Assembly: GCF_012427845.1 (NCBI RefSeq)
Contig: NZ_CP038498.1
Location: 2,232,001 to 2,296,000 of the forward strand
DNA: 64,000 nucleotides
Reading direction: 5' to 3'
From: Pectobacterium punjabense
GTDB taxonomy: Bacteria; Pseudomonadota; Gammaproteobacteria; Enterobacterales; Enterobacteriaceae
Shown here in pieces: positions 11,211 to 19,647 of the stretch. The stretch's first letter is position 1. Every line of letters starts with the position of its first letter. The position numbers were made by a program, and so were the translations under genes. The notes beneath the pieces are model-generated. The model had not been told where the DNA came from and searched no databases. It was given only the letters and a program-made list of their open reading frames with translations.

Positions 11211-12167
11211 TCATGGTACGGCTTTGGGCTGTTCTACGGGTAAAGCTTGCAGCCAATTGTCCAGCAGTTGAGGCCATGCTGCTGCGGGAAGTCCCTTGGT
11301 ACCGCGTAGGCCGAAGCCGTGTTTACCTTTCTCAAAGAGATGCATTTCAACCGGAATTTTTTCCCCTCTCAGTGCACTGAACATGACCAGACTGTTATCA
11401 ACAGAGACTGACGGATCGTCAACGGCATGTACCAGAAACGTAGGGGGCGTTTGAGCCGTAACCTGTTTCTCTGGAGAATAACGAGCCACCTGCGCTTCCG
11501 TTGGCTGTTCACCGATTAATTGTTTGCGTGAACCGGCGTGCGCAATATCGGCTTGCATAGAAATCACGGGATACATCAGCACCATGAAGTCAGGACGTGC
11601 GCTTACGCTATCGATGGCATCCATCGCAGGATAAACGGATTGTGCGAATCGGGTTCCGAGGCTAGCGGCAACATGACCACCAGCAGAGAACCCCATAATA
11701 CCGATGCGCTGTGGGTTAATGTGCCACTTCTCAGCATTGGCTCTCAGTGTCCTTATTGCTCGCTGTGCATCAGCCAGTGGGGCATCTGCGCCTTCTTTAT
11801 GGCCCTCGCCGGGCATGCGATAGGTCATGACGAAAAGGGTGTAACCTTGCTGGTTAAAGAACGGTGCCAAATCGCTGCCTTCTTTATCCAGTACGACACG
11901 TTGATAAGAACCGCCGGGCGTAATGAGCAATGCCATGCCATTGGGTTTCTCTGCCTGATAAACGGTAATTTCGGGGCTGCGAATACCCATCGCCGCTCGG
12001 TCGGGGAGTGAAGCATCTTTACTTCGTTCGACGACTTGCGGCTGTACCGTTGAAGAAGAAGCTCCTGGTGCATCACCGTGTGGCCAGACAGGAAAAACAG
12101 GGTGGGCGTAACTTAATCCATTTACAGACATCATAATGGCCCCGACAAGCAGAGAACGAACAATCAT
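11211..12167 (-). CDS. paeX: Periplasmic pectin acetylesterase PaeX
   Basis: Alpha/beta-hydrolase esterase that removes acetyl groups from oligogalacturonides after their entry through KdgM; Dickeya PaeX is periplasmic and about 322 residues with a 21-residue signal peptide. Here 318 residues with a predicted signal peptide cleaved after SYA (residue 21). The nucleophile elbow is GFSAG with Ser161, followed by a late Asp (HAVDDPS) and His (KGKHGFG) that complete a triad. An oxyanion-type TPGGSY is at about 83-88. It lies downstream of kdgM in the same orientation, the known kdgM-paeX operon; a long stem-loop in the gap may tune read-through. Confidence 0.9.
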   Translation of the reverse strand: MIVRSLLVGAIMMSVNGLSYAHPVFPVWPHGDAPGASSSTVQPQVVERSKDASLPDRAAMGIRSPEITVYQAEKPNGMALLITPGGSYQRVVLDKEGSDLAPFFNQQGYTLFVMTYRMPGEGHKEGADAPLADAQRAIRTLRANAEKWHINPQRIGIMGFSAGGHVAASLGTRFAQSVYPAMDAIDSVSARPDFMVLMYPVISMQADIAHAGSRKQLIGEQPTEAQVARYSPEKQVTAQTPPTFLVHAVDDPSVSVDNSLVMFSALRGEKIPVEMHLFEKGKHGFGLRGTKGLPAAAWPQLLDNWLQALPVEQPKAVP

Positions 12168-12413
12168 GATAGATCACCTGACAAAGGGAAAGGGGGTGGG
12201 CGATGATAAAAAAATAGGGTAGCCATTACATCGGAGAAAAAATGACTACCCTGAACCGCAAAATTTAATAAAGAAGTAACATTCATACACGAAGAGGGTA
12301 AATCAGACACAGCAATTCCAACAGCTAAAACGCATGCAACTAAAAATATTAACTCGATCGTATGTAACAAAGAAACGTAACTAACTTGCTTAACCAACAA
12401 CAGATATCGTAAT

Positions 12414-12471
12414 AAAGGGATGTTAATGATAAAAGAAAAACCAAGTAAACAATTAACAATAACATCCCTTT
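12414..12471 (-). terminator. Long stem-loop between kdgM and paeX (possible attenuator)
   Basis: Perfect 12-base inverted repeat AAAGGGATGTTA / TAACATCCCTTT with a 34-base loop, 39 bases past the kdgM stop. On the minus strand the stem ends in TTTATT, a weak U-tract, so partial termination is plausible. The rest of this 343-base gap is AT-rich and holds no convincing gene. Confidence 0.55.
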
Positions 12472-12510
12472 TTCTAACTAATAACGCTTATTTAAATAAC
12501 AAGGCCGTTA

Positions 12511-13215
12511 TTAGAAGTTGTATTGCACACCAACACGGTAACGAGTCTGACGCTCATCGCTGAGTTTATCAGCAGCAATGTTTCCGACTTCTACATAAGG
12601 AGTCCAGTTTTTATCCCACTTGTAGGAAAGTTTTACGTTGTGATCGATTTTCCATGTTTCATTATCGGCCTGGTAGTTATTAGCTCTGTTTGATTTTTTA
12701 TAATCAGTTTCATAACTGATACCAAAATCTTTCAGGAATTTATAACTTAATGTACCTGTGAGGTTATAACCATTCTCGGATGTATTGGCCTTGCCAATGT
12801 TTCCGCTGGTACGAGTATAGTAAGGGCGATAACGTAATGAGTAAGACAAATCTTTAATGATGTTAACTTTACCGGTTAAGTACGGTTTGTAGGTGCTGCT
12901 CGTGTTGTTTGACTCAAACGTTAAACCTGGTTCAACAGAGAATGTGTCATTGATTTTGTAGGCATAGCTAGCTTTTACTTCTGTGCCGTTACTTACGGGC
13001 TCATTAAGCGGTTTATCTGGTGTTGTGTCACCATTTTTCCATTTAGCTTCGACGGAAATACCAAAGCCATTATCAAAACGGTGAGACATTGAAAGACGAT
13101 CTTTATGATCACCTTTAGCAGTGTCTTGCATTTCATGACGGTAATCGATGGTTACGGCCATTGCATTTACACTAATTAATGAGGTAACTGCCAGAGCTAG
13201 TAATTTAACTTTCAT
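12511..13215 (-). CDS. kdgM: Oligogalacturonate-specific outer-membrane porin KdgM
   Basis: Monomeric beta-barrel porin that lets pectin-derived oligogalacturonides across the outer membrane. 234 residues; Sec signal peptide cleaved after AMA (about residue 20), then alternating-pattern strands and a C-terminal aromatic, YRVGVQYNF, typical of BAM substrates. Sequence such as VTIDYRHEMQD and the C-terminal strand are KdgM-family marks. Its own promoter region lies between it and togB, with a CRP-like site and a KdgR-like box upstream. paeX follows in the same operon. Confidence 0.93.
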   Translation of the reverse strand: MKVKLLALAVTSLISVNAMAVTIDYRHEMQDTAKGDHKDRLSMSHRFDNGFGISVEAKWKNGDTTPDKPLNEPVSNGTEVKASYAYKINDTFSVEPGLTFESNNTSSTYKPYLTGKVNIIKDLSYSLRYRPYYTRTSGNIGKANTSENGYNLTGTLSYKFLKDFGISYETDYKKSNRANNYQADNETWKIDHNVKLSYKWDKNWTPYVEVGNIAADKLSDERQTRYRVGVQYNF

Positions 13216-13310
13216 TGTTATATTCCCTACTGGTTAGGAAGTCGCTTAATAAAAACACGCATTATGATTTTTGGGACAAGTTCTATTCTATTTATTATTA
13301 AATTACGTTC

Positions 13311-13326
13311 TGTGATCGAGATCGTC
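13311..13326 (-). promoter_or_regulatory. Putative CRP site upstream of kdgM
   Basis: TGTGATCGAGATCGTC agrees at 13 of 16 positions with the CRP consensus TGTGATCTAGATCACA. It is about 95 bases upstream of the kdgM ATG, fitting the known catabolite activation of kdgM-paeX in Dickeya. Confidence 0.6.
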
Positions 13327-13338
13327 TTGGGTAACAAA

Positions 13339-13359
13339 AAGTAAAATAGGGTTTCAAAT
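13339..13359. promoter_or_regulatory. Putative KdgR box upstream of kdgM
   Basis: AAGTAAAATAGGGTTTCAAAT matches most of the KdgR consensus (AAATRAAAYRNYRTTTYATTT), weaker at the outer positions. Sits about 125 bases upstream of kdgM, next to the CRP-like site. KdgR is the established repressor of pectin genes in this group. Confidence 0.5.
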
Positions 13360-13405
13360 TGTGAGGGAGATCGAATTGAATATAGCGGATGTTTTAATTT
13401 AAATG

Positions 13406-13435
13406 AAAAATCCCTGCCGGCGGTGCGGCAGGGAT
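13406..13435 (-). terminator. Terminator after togB
   Basis: Ten-base stem ATCCCTGCCG / CGGCAGGGAT with a six-base loop, followed on the minus strand by TTTTC. It ends the pelW-togMNAB transcript 27 bases past the togB stop. Confidence 0.88.
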
Positions 13436-13462
13436 GAATTACAGTCTAAAACGGGTGCAACA

Positions 13463-14752
13463 TTATTTCATTGCGCGTTTCAGAATACGCTCAGATTGAC
13501 GCTGGAAATATTTCGCTGCGTCTTCAACAGATTTCTGACCGTAATCGATAGACTGGATGGTATCACCAAACAGAGAAACGATTTGCGGATCGTCGAAATA
13601 AGGAGAAACGGCAACGTCATGCGGCAGAGACAGCGCCAGCTTCAACCCGGCAACCGCTGGTGCATCATCTTTGATGACGCCATCAGCAGTCAACTGAGCC
13701 ACAGCGGCTTTACTCAACGGTACACCACGCTCCAGACCCAGCGCCTGAGCGCCTTCTTTGCTGTTCAGCAGGAAGTTGATCAACTGAGCAGACTCTTTAG
13801 GATGCTTGGTTGACTTACCGATAGACAGCATCTGTGCAGGCTTGAAGAACAGGCCGGCGTCTTTCGCACTTGGCAGCATTGGGTAGTTACCCAATTCCAG
13901 TTTCGCTGGTGGTTGCAGGTTGTCAGAGTACTTGGTAATGGTGGAGTTCCACATGTAAGTACCAGACCATTCACCATTGATCCATGGCTTCATTTCATAC
14001 ATGTTGCTCTTGCCGAAAGAGGCATAGTACTTCGCATCAGGCATGACATGGCTGTCGATCAGCTTTTTATACATGCCAAAGAATTCAGCCCATTGTGCAT
14101 CGGTATAGGCGAATTTCTGACCTTTTACATCAATCGCTGGAATGTTGTACTTCTGAACCATATAAGAGTTCAGCAGCGCCAGAGAATCCTGGTGTTCCAA
14201 TACGATAGGGTAGTATTGGTCGCCCAGTTTTTCTTTGAACACTTTACCGGCGTTCAGCAGCTCGTCCCACGTTTTCGGATATTCCAGACCGGCTTTTTTC
14301 CAGCTTTCGGTGTTGAAATAGAACACGCGAGCAGTAACGGAAATCGGAATACCGTTCAGTTTGCCGTTGACCGTGGTGTTTTGCAGTTCTTTGGATTCGA
14401 ACTGGGTCAGATCCAGAGAATCTTTAACCTTGTTCAGATCGTAAAAACCGTCGCCGTTTTTAGAGAAAATCGGCAGCCAGTTCCAGTTGGTCTGCATCAC
14501 ATCTGGCTCGGTATTACCGGCAATCTGCGTTGTCAGACGAGACAGGTGACCATCCCAACCTGTGTATTCCGCTTTCACGGTGATATTTGGATGCTGCTTA
14601 TGGAACTCTTCAATTGCCTTGAGCGTCTGCTGGTGACGGCTGTTGCCGCCCCACCAGGACATTCTCAATTCAACCTGATCGGCTGCCAGAGACGGCATTG
14701 CCACTAACGCCAGAGATGAAGCTATTAACGTGTGTAGGATCGCTTTTTTCAT
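13463..14752 (-). CDS. togB: Oligogalacturonide-binding periplasmic protein TogB
   Basis: Solute-binding component of the TogMNAB importer (family 1 extracellular solute-binding protein), 429 residues. Sec signal peptide cleaved after SLA (residue 23), mature N-terminus ADQVELRMSWWGG. Aromatic residues and the DVMQTNWNWLPIF and EWSGTYMWNS segments are typical of sugar-binding clefts. It is last in pelW-togM-togN-togA-togB, 15 bases after togA, and is followed by a terminator. In Dickeya, TogB also links to chemotaxis toward oligogalacturonides (recalled). Confidence 0.93.
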   Translation of the reverse strand: MKKAILHTLIASSLALVAMPSLAADQVELRMSWWGGNSRHQQTLKAIEEFHKQHPNITVKAEYTGWDGHLSRLTTQIAGNTEPDVMQTNWNWLPIFSKNGDGFYDLNKVKDSLDLTQFESKELQNTTVNGKLNGIPISVTARVFYFNTESWKKAGLEYPKTWDELLNAGKVFKEKLGDQYYPIVLEHQDSLALLNSYMVQKYNIPAIDVKGQKFAYTDAQWAEFFGMYKKLIDSHVMPDAKYYASFGKSNMYEMKPWINGEWSGTYMWNSTITKYSDNLQPPAKLELGNYPMLPSAKDAGLFFKPAQMLSIGKSTKHPKESAQLINFLLNSKEGAQALGLERGVPLSKAAVAQLTADGVIKDDAPAVAGLKLALSLPHDVAVSPYFDDPQIVSLFGDTIQSIDYGQKSVEDAAKYFQRQSERILKRAMK

Positions 14753-14767
14753 CGGTTACTACTCCTG

Positions 14768-15895
14768 TTAAAGAGAGATATTTTTTTCTGTTTTTGCATC
14801 AAAAATATGGCATTTTTCCATGTCGAACTGGAAATATACCGGACGATGCAGTCCCTTCTCGATAATCAGCCGACCTTCGTCATAAGGAATGCGGCTGGTT
14901 AATTCAAAGCCATCGACTTTAATGTACATAAAGAATTCGTGACCCATGTTTTCTACGCGAACCAGCTCACCCTGTGAGTGGCTGCCTTCAAATGGCGTAT
15001 CTGACACGGAAACATAGTCTGGGCGAACACCGAAGAATACGTCTTGTCCGATATAGCCGCGCACTTTATCTTGTTTTTCAGCATTTAACACAAGCGCGTT
15101 ATTACCCACAACAACGCCAACCTGACCGTCTTTCTCGACCAGTTTGCACGGCTTAATGTTCATTTCTGGTGAGCCAATGAAGCCAGCAACGAACATGTTG
15201 ACAGGGAAGTGGTACAGGTTATCCGGCGTATCGACCTGCATGATGTGACCGAGTTTCATCACGCAGATACGGTCACCCATGGTCATTGCTTCAGTCTGAT
15301 CGTGGGTAACATATACGCTTGTCGCCGCTTTACCGCTTTTCTTCAACTGCTTATGCAAGTCGGAAATACGGATACGCATGGAAGCACGCAGTTTGGCATC
15401 CAGGTTAGACAACGGTTCGTCAAACAGGAACACATCTGGTTTTTTAACGATGGCGCGGCCTACGGCCACACGCTGTGCCTGACCACCAGACAGCTGGCGC
15501 GGCAGACGATCCATCAGTTCTTCCAGCTCCAGAATTTTGGCCGCTTCTGCTACCTGGGCTTCGATTTGCTCTTTAGGAATTTTGCTCAGTTTCAGACCAA
15601 ACGCCAGGTTCTCTTTTACCGTCATGTGCGGGTAGAGGGCATAGTTCTGGAACACCATCGCAATCCCACGCTCTTTTGGCGCCAGATTGTTAACAACGCG
15701 CTCACCGATGCGAACTTCACCGCCGCTAATGGTTTCCAGGCCTGCCAGCATGCGCAGCGTGGTGGATTTCGCACAGCCAGACGGGCCGACGATAACCATG
15801 AACTCGCCGTCTTTAATCGTCAGGTCGATGCCGTGAACAGCTTTGAAACCGTTGGAGTATACTTTTTCCAGTTTATTGAAAATAACTTCAGCCAT
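14768..15895 (-). CDS. togA: Oligogalacturonide ABC transporter ATPase TogA
   Basis: MalK/UgpC-type ATPase that powers TogMN; 375 residues. Nucleotide-binding domain: Walker A GPSGCAKSTT, Q-loop MVFQNYALYPHM, signature LSGGQAQRVAVGR, Walker B VFLFDEPLSNLDAK, switch VTHDQTEAM. A C-terminal TOBE-type regulatory domain follows residue ~235 (FFGVRPDYVSV). Unusual: the normally invariant glycine just before the Walker A lysine is alanine (GCG codon). Lies 13 bases after togN. Confidence 0.93.
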   Translation of the reverse strand: MAEVIFNKLEKVYSNGFKAVHGIDLTIKDGEFMVIVGPSGCAKSTTLRMLAGLETISGGEVRIGERVVNNLAPKERGIAMVFQNYALYPHMTVKENLAFGLKLSKIPKEQIEAQVAEAAKILELEELMDRLPRQLSGGQAQRVAVGRAIVKKPDVFLFDEPLSNLDAKLRASMRIRISDLHKQLKKSGKAATSVYVTHDQTEAMTMGDRICVMKLGHIMQVDTPDNLYHFPVNMFVAGFIGSPEMNIKPCKLVEKDGQVGVVVGNNALVLNAEKQDKVRGYIGQDVFFGVRPDYVSVSDTPFEGSHSQGELVRVENMGHEFFMYIKVDGFELTSRIPYDEGRLIIEKGLHRPVYFQFDMEKCHIFDAKTEKNISL

Positions 15896-15908
15896 GATAA
15901 ATCCTCTA

Positions 15909-16814
15909 TTAACCTTTAATTCCGCTGCTGGTCACGCCTTGTACGAAGTAGCGCTGTGCCAGGAAGAAAACAATAATGGATGGCAGAATGGAGATGCTGG
16001 ACATGGCCAGAATTTCATTCCACGGAGCGCCTTCAGTAACGTCGATAGACATTTTCAGCGCCAGCGCAATCGGATATTTATCCACGCTATAAACATAAAT
16101 CAGCGGACCGATGAAGTCGTTCATTGACCACATGAACTGGAACAGCGCAACAGAGATGATGGCTGGTTTCAAAATCGGTACGACCACATACCACAGAACC
16201 TGGAAGGAGTTACAGCCATCGATCTGAGCGGCTTCTTCCATATCACGTGGTACACCACGCAGGAACTGGATCAGCATGAACACAAAGAACCCTTGTGTTG
16301 CAAACGCCAGCGGTAAGTACAGTGGCAGATAGCTGTTCAGCATGCCCATTTCGCGGAACATAAGGTACTGAGGAATCAACAGTACGGTGCTTGGCAGCAG
16401 CATGGTGGTGATCAGTGTCGCGAACCAGAAGCCTTTCCACGGAATATCAAAGCGAGCGAAGCCATAAGCCACAATCACTGAGGAAATAACGGTCAGAACC
16501 ACTTTCGGAATCACGTACTGGAAAGTGTTAATCATGTAGTGACCGAAATTGTATTCCGTACCGGTTTTCCAACCGTTAACGAAACCGTCCCATGTGGCGT
16601 GTTCTGGCCACAGGCCCAGTGTCGTGAAGATCTCATGGTTCGGTTTGAACGAGGCTGAGAACATCCACGCCAGTGGGTAAAGCATCAGTAAACCAACGAA
16701 CAGCAGTATCACGTAACGGATAACGGCACTGATTTTTTCTTTACGCAGCGTGCGGCGTACTTCTGCAGCAGCAATTTCTTGTGCTGTAGTCAGGTTTGAA
16801 TGCATGTCAGCCAT
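15909..16814 (-). CDS. togN: Oligogalacturonide ABC transporter permease TogN
   Basis: MalG-type inner-membrane permease, 301 residues with six predicted helices. The EAA loop that contacts TogA is visible as EEAAQIDGCNSFQVLW. Start set at MADMHSNLT (16814), preceded by a strong AAGGAGG at good spacing; the open frame goes back to 17000 but that part is antisense-like sequence inside togM. The start overlaps the togM stop by 8 bases, indicating translational coupling. Confidence 0.93.
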   Translation of the reverse strand: MADMHSNLTTAQEIAAAEVRRTLRKEKISAVIRYVILLFVGLLMLYPLAWMFSASFKPNHEIFTTLGLWPEHATWDGFVNGWKTGTEYNFGHYMINTFQYVIPKVVLTVISSVIVAYGFARFDIPWKGFWFATLITTMLLPSTVLLIPQYLMFREMGMLNSYLPLYLPLAFATQGFFVFMLIQFLRGVPRDMEEAAQIDGCNSFQVLWYVVVPILKPAIISVALFQFMWSMNDFIGPLIYVYSVDKYPIALALKMSIDVTEGAPWNEILAMSSISILPSIIVFFLAQRYFVQGVTSSGIKG

Positions 16815-17697
16815 TTTTTCCTCCTTTATCAGCGGAGTAGAACACCCAGTATTTCGACGACTTAAAGGAGATAGACGCAAATACTGCAACAACCAAGAAC
16901 AGAACCCATGCCAACGCAGCACCGTAACCCATATCGAAATACTTGAACGCCGTATCGTAGATATAGAGCGAGAACAGGTAGGTGTAGTGTGTTGGTCCAC
17001 CGCCAGTGATGACGTAAGGTGCCGTAAACTCCTGGAATGCTTGGGTTGTCTGCATGATAAAGTTAAAGAAGATAACTGGTGTAATCAGCGGTACCGTTAC
17101 TTTCAGGAACATTTGCCATTTGGATGCGCCGTCGATCATGGCTGCTTCATACTGTGATTGCGGAACGTTCTGCAATGCAGCCAGGAAGATAACCATCGCG
17201 GAACCGAACTGCCATACGCGCAGCAGGGTGACCGACATCAGTGCCAGAGACGGTTCGCCCAGCCAGTTGATGGCGTCAAAGCCAAACACGCCGAGGAAGC
17301 TGTTTAACAAACCATCGATGGCGAACAGTGCACGCCACAATACGGCAATTGCCACGCTGCTGCCCAGAATAGAAGGCACATAGTAAGCAGTACGGAAGAA
17401 GCCGATACCACGTAATTTGAAATTAAGTACAAACGCAATTAACAGCGCAAAGATTAATTTCAATGGAATGGTCAGAAATACATAGGCAAAGGTGACGCCC
17501 ATTGATTTCCAAAAGAGATCATCCTCCAGGAACATGCGGTGATAGTTTTCTAGCCCCGTAAATTCAGGCGGATTTATCAAATCATACTCAGTAAAACTGA
17601 GGATAAATGACGAAACAAAGGGGAAAGCGGTAAAAACTATCAGCCCTATAATATAGGGGGAGATATAGGCTAACCCCAGCATTCTGTTTTCATTCAT
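16807..17697 (-). CDS. togM: Oligogalacturonide ABC transporter permease TogM
   Basis: MalF-type permease, 296 residues, six predicted helices. N-terminal LAYISPYIIGLIVFTAFPF and the EAA loop YEAAMIDGASKWQMF are diagnostic of the CUT1 sugar importer class. It pairs with TogN as the membrane channel. Begins 46 bases after pelW and overlaps togN, so it is the first transporter gene in the operon. Confidence 0.93.
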   Translation of the reverse strand: MNENRMLGLAYISPYIIGLIVFTAFPFVSSFILSFTEYDLINPPEFTGLENYHRMFLEDDLFWKSMGVTFAYVFLTIPLKLIFALLIAFVLNFKLRGIGFFRTAYYVPSILGSSVAIAVLWRALFAIDGLLNSFLGVFGFDAINWLGEPSLALMSVTLLRVWQFGSAMVIFLAALQNVPQSQYEAAMIDGASKWQMFLKVTVPLITPVIFFNFIMQTTQAFQEFTAPYVITGGGPTHYTYLFSLYIYDTAFKYFDMGYGAALAWVLFLVVAVFASISFKSSKYWVFYSADKGGKNG

Positions 17698-17743
17698 AAT
17701 GCTTACCTATTTGTAATTGTGAATCATTAAAAAAAATATAAAA

Positions 17744-19375
17744 TCAAGCCGTTAATAACTCTGGATAAATTAACTCCACGTCATAAACAATTCTATTTTC
17801 CCCGTTAACGCAAAAATCACCGTGAACATATCCACCTTGCGTCAAGAACGGTGGAATAGCGTTTAATTTGTTGCGACAAGCGGCAACGAAAGTCAGTAAA
17901 GCCAGCGGATAAGTATCATCCAGACGAACATAACGATGCTGTGCAGAGCGAACAAACAAGCCATGATGGAAGTGTTGTTCAAACAGAACGCTCGCCAACT
18001 GCGCGGCGTAATGTGCCCAGGATTCTGATTGTTTGTGATCGGCCAGTTCAATAACGGTCAACAGCAGCATTGGACTGGCGATGTGCTGAATATTTTCTTT
18101 GTTCAGCCGCGTCAGCATTGTGTTAACCAGTGCATACAGGTCTTCATCGCCGCTTAGACGATAAGCACGAACCAGCGGTAATAAATAATCGCCTTCTAAT
18201 GCAAACGGTTTTAATTCTGTTCCCGCTTTGCCGTAATAGCCATCGCGTTGAAAACGGTAACCTGTCATGTCTTGACCGTTGTTCCACATTGGACGCAGCG
18301 TATTGCTAGTGACATCGTAGGCATACTGATAATAATTTTTTAACCCAGAAATCACCCAATCCAGCATTTCAGCATCAGGCTGGGTACGGAGGATATCCAG
18401 CATTGCCAGTGGGTTATCAATCAGCAGTGGGCGCATATCACGAAACAGCACATTGGCTTCACGCGCAATTTCGCCGAACTCTGGGCCAAACTGGCGTTGC
18501 GCGCGATCGCCAAACCAGGATTGTGTCTGGTTATCATCTTCCGGCACGGGCTGGCGTTGCTGTGGTGAGCTGAACTGATACACCGGCATACCGGTTTCTG
18601 GGTTGCGAGCCAGAACATATTGGCGATAAAGGTGTTTACCCCAAGCCGCGGCATGGCTATCACCCGTGTATTCTGCGTATTTGAATGCGGCGTAAATCAG
18701 ATCAGTGCCAGCGTTAACAAACGTCAACCCTTTCGTTAATGGCAGAGCAGGCCACTTTGCTGGATCGACGACGTCATGACGGTTATGCAGGAACACATTA
18801 GGATCGCGTTTTTTGCTGTAATCGCCATGGCGACCTAAGTCCAATGATTCCCAGTTTTCAACGTGCGCGTTCCAGAAGCCCTGAAAGAAATTCAGCGTCT
18901 TTTCCGCATTAACACGATGCAATAGCGAATAATAAGGCAGGTGATGCTTTAATTCATGCACCTGAGCTTTAGATTCTGGGCCTTCACCGTCTAATGTATC
19001 CAGATTAATAAAGCGATGGCCGCCCCAGTAGAACAGGCCGCTATTATTATCAACAAAGTGTTCCAGAAAATATTCGCTTTGTGCGATAGCGTATTGTTGA
19101 TAACTATCATCATCGGTAACGACGCTCATGGCGCACAGCGTTCTTAGCCAATTCTGCTGGCTGGCAAAATTAGAAATAGGTGCGCTATGTCCATTAGGGA
19201 ATTGCCAGACTACAGGCGCATAATTTTCCACATCAAAGCCATCTGCCAATAACGGCGTAGGTTGACTCTGGCTGCGACCTTTATCCCGTACGCAAGCTAT
19301 GTGGCTATCAAGTGCTGCAACCCATTCGTCGAGCTGCGATTTCCTGCTGGTGTATAAGTTTTCAAAAATACTCAT
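17744..19375 (-). CDS. pelW: Cytoplasmic exopolygalacturonate lyase PelW (PL2)
   Basis: Polysaccharide lyase family 2 enzyme that shortens imported oligogalacturonides to unsaturated disaccharide inside the cell. 543 residues with no signal peptide, as expected for PelW as opposed to extracellular Pel enzymes. Conserved PL2 segments: YWGGHRFINLDTLDG, VHELKHHLPYY, DVTSNTLRPMWNNGQD and PFALEGDYLLPLVRAYRLSG. AAGAAGG precedes the ATG at good spacing. It heads the togMNAB operon (46-base gap to togM) under a KdgR-like box and a CRP-like half-site. Confidence 0.93.
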   Translation of the reverse strand: MSIFENLYTSRKSQLDEWVAALDSHIACVRDKGRSQSQPTPLLADGFDVENYAPVVWQFPNGHSAPISNFASQQNWLRTLCAMSVVTDDDSYQQYAIAQSEYFLEHFVDNNSGLFYWGGHRFINLDTLDGEGPESKAQVHELKHHLPYYSLLHRVNAEKTLNFFQGFWNAHVENWESLDLGRHGDYSKKRDPNVFLHNRHDVVDPAKWPALPLTKGLTFVNAGTDLIYAAFKYAEYTGDSHAAAWGKHLYRQYVLARNPETGMPVYQFSSPQQRQPVPEDDNQTQSWFGDRAQRQFGPEFGEIAREANVLFRDMRPLLIDNPLAMLDILRTQPDAEMLDWVISGLKNYYQYAYDVTSNTLRPMWNNGQDMTGYRFQRDGYYGKAGTELKPFALEGDYLLPLVRAYRLSGDEDLYALVNTMLTRLNKENIQHIASPMLLLTVIELADHKQSESWAHYAAQLASVLFEQHFHHGLFVRSAQHRYVRLDDTYPLALLTFVAACRNKLNAIPPFLTQGGYVHGDFCVNGENRIVYDVELIYPELLTA

Positions 19376-19413
19376 GGAGTACCTTCTTATGGAACCGTGG
19401 AACAGTTCCTTAT

Positions 19414-19435
19414 AAATAGAAACACTGTTTTGATT
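19414..19435. promoter_or_regulatory. KdgR box upstream of pelW-togMNAB
   Basis: AAATAGAAACACTGTTTTGATT carries the GAAAC-N3-GTTTT dyad core of the KdgR consensus, 39-60 bases upstream of the pelW start where a repressor would cover the promoter or early leader. Confidence 0.65.
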
Positions 19436-19481
19436 GATTATATTGCGCTATTAACCTTGTCGTCATGCACGCAATCTCGAA

Positions 19482-19501
19482 AGTGTGATCAAAGTCGGAA
19501 C
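19482..19501 (-). promoter_or_regulatory. Candidate CRP site upstream of pelW
   Basis: TGTGATCAAAGTCGGA: a perfect left half-site TGTGA and a weak right half, about 110 bases upstream of pelW. Fits known CRP activation of pectin genes, but the right half is poor. Confidence 0.4.
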
Positions 19502-19581
19502 GTTGTTTTGATTTTTTTTAAGAAAGGATTTTGGCAGGAAAAAGAATGATGAAAAACGAAATAACAAATTGAAAAATAAAT

Positions 19582-19611
19582 AAAAAGCACAACCGAAATT
19601 GTGCTTTTTAT
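19582..19611 (-). terminator. Terminator after kduD
   Basis: Eleven-base stem AAAAAGCACAA / TTGTGCTTTTT with a six-base loop, followed on the minus strand by TATTTATTTTTC. It separates kduI-kduD from pelW-togMNAB. The rest of the 272-base gap is the pelW control region. Confidence 0.88.
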
Positions 19612-19647
19612 CGCAGATTGGCGAAATGCCGCTAAGAAAAATTACAC

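Noticed and set aside
12164..12400. 78-codon minus-strand ORF between paeX and kdgM
   Set aside because: No ribosome binding site or family resemblance, and it lies in the AT-rich operon spacer.
13913..14707. 264-codon plus-strand ORF opposite togB
   Set aside because: Shadow of the togB frame; its composition is a reverse-complement artefact and togB is a firm call.
16815..17000. N-terminal extension of togN
   Set aside because: It lies inside togM in another frame; a strong AAGGAGG precedes the internal ATG and family length agrees.
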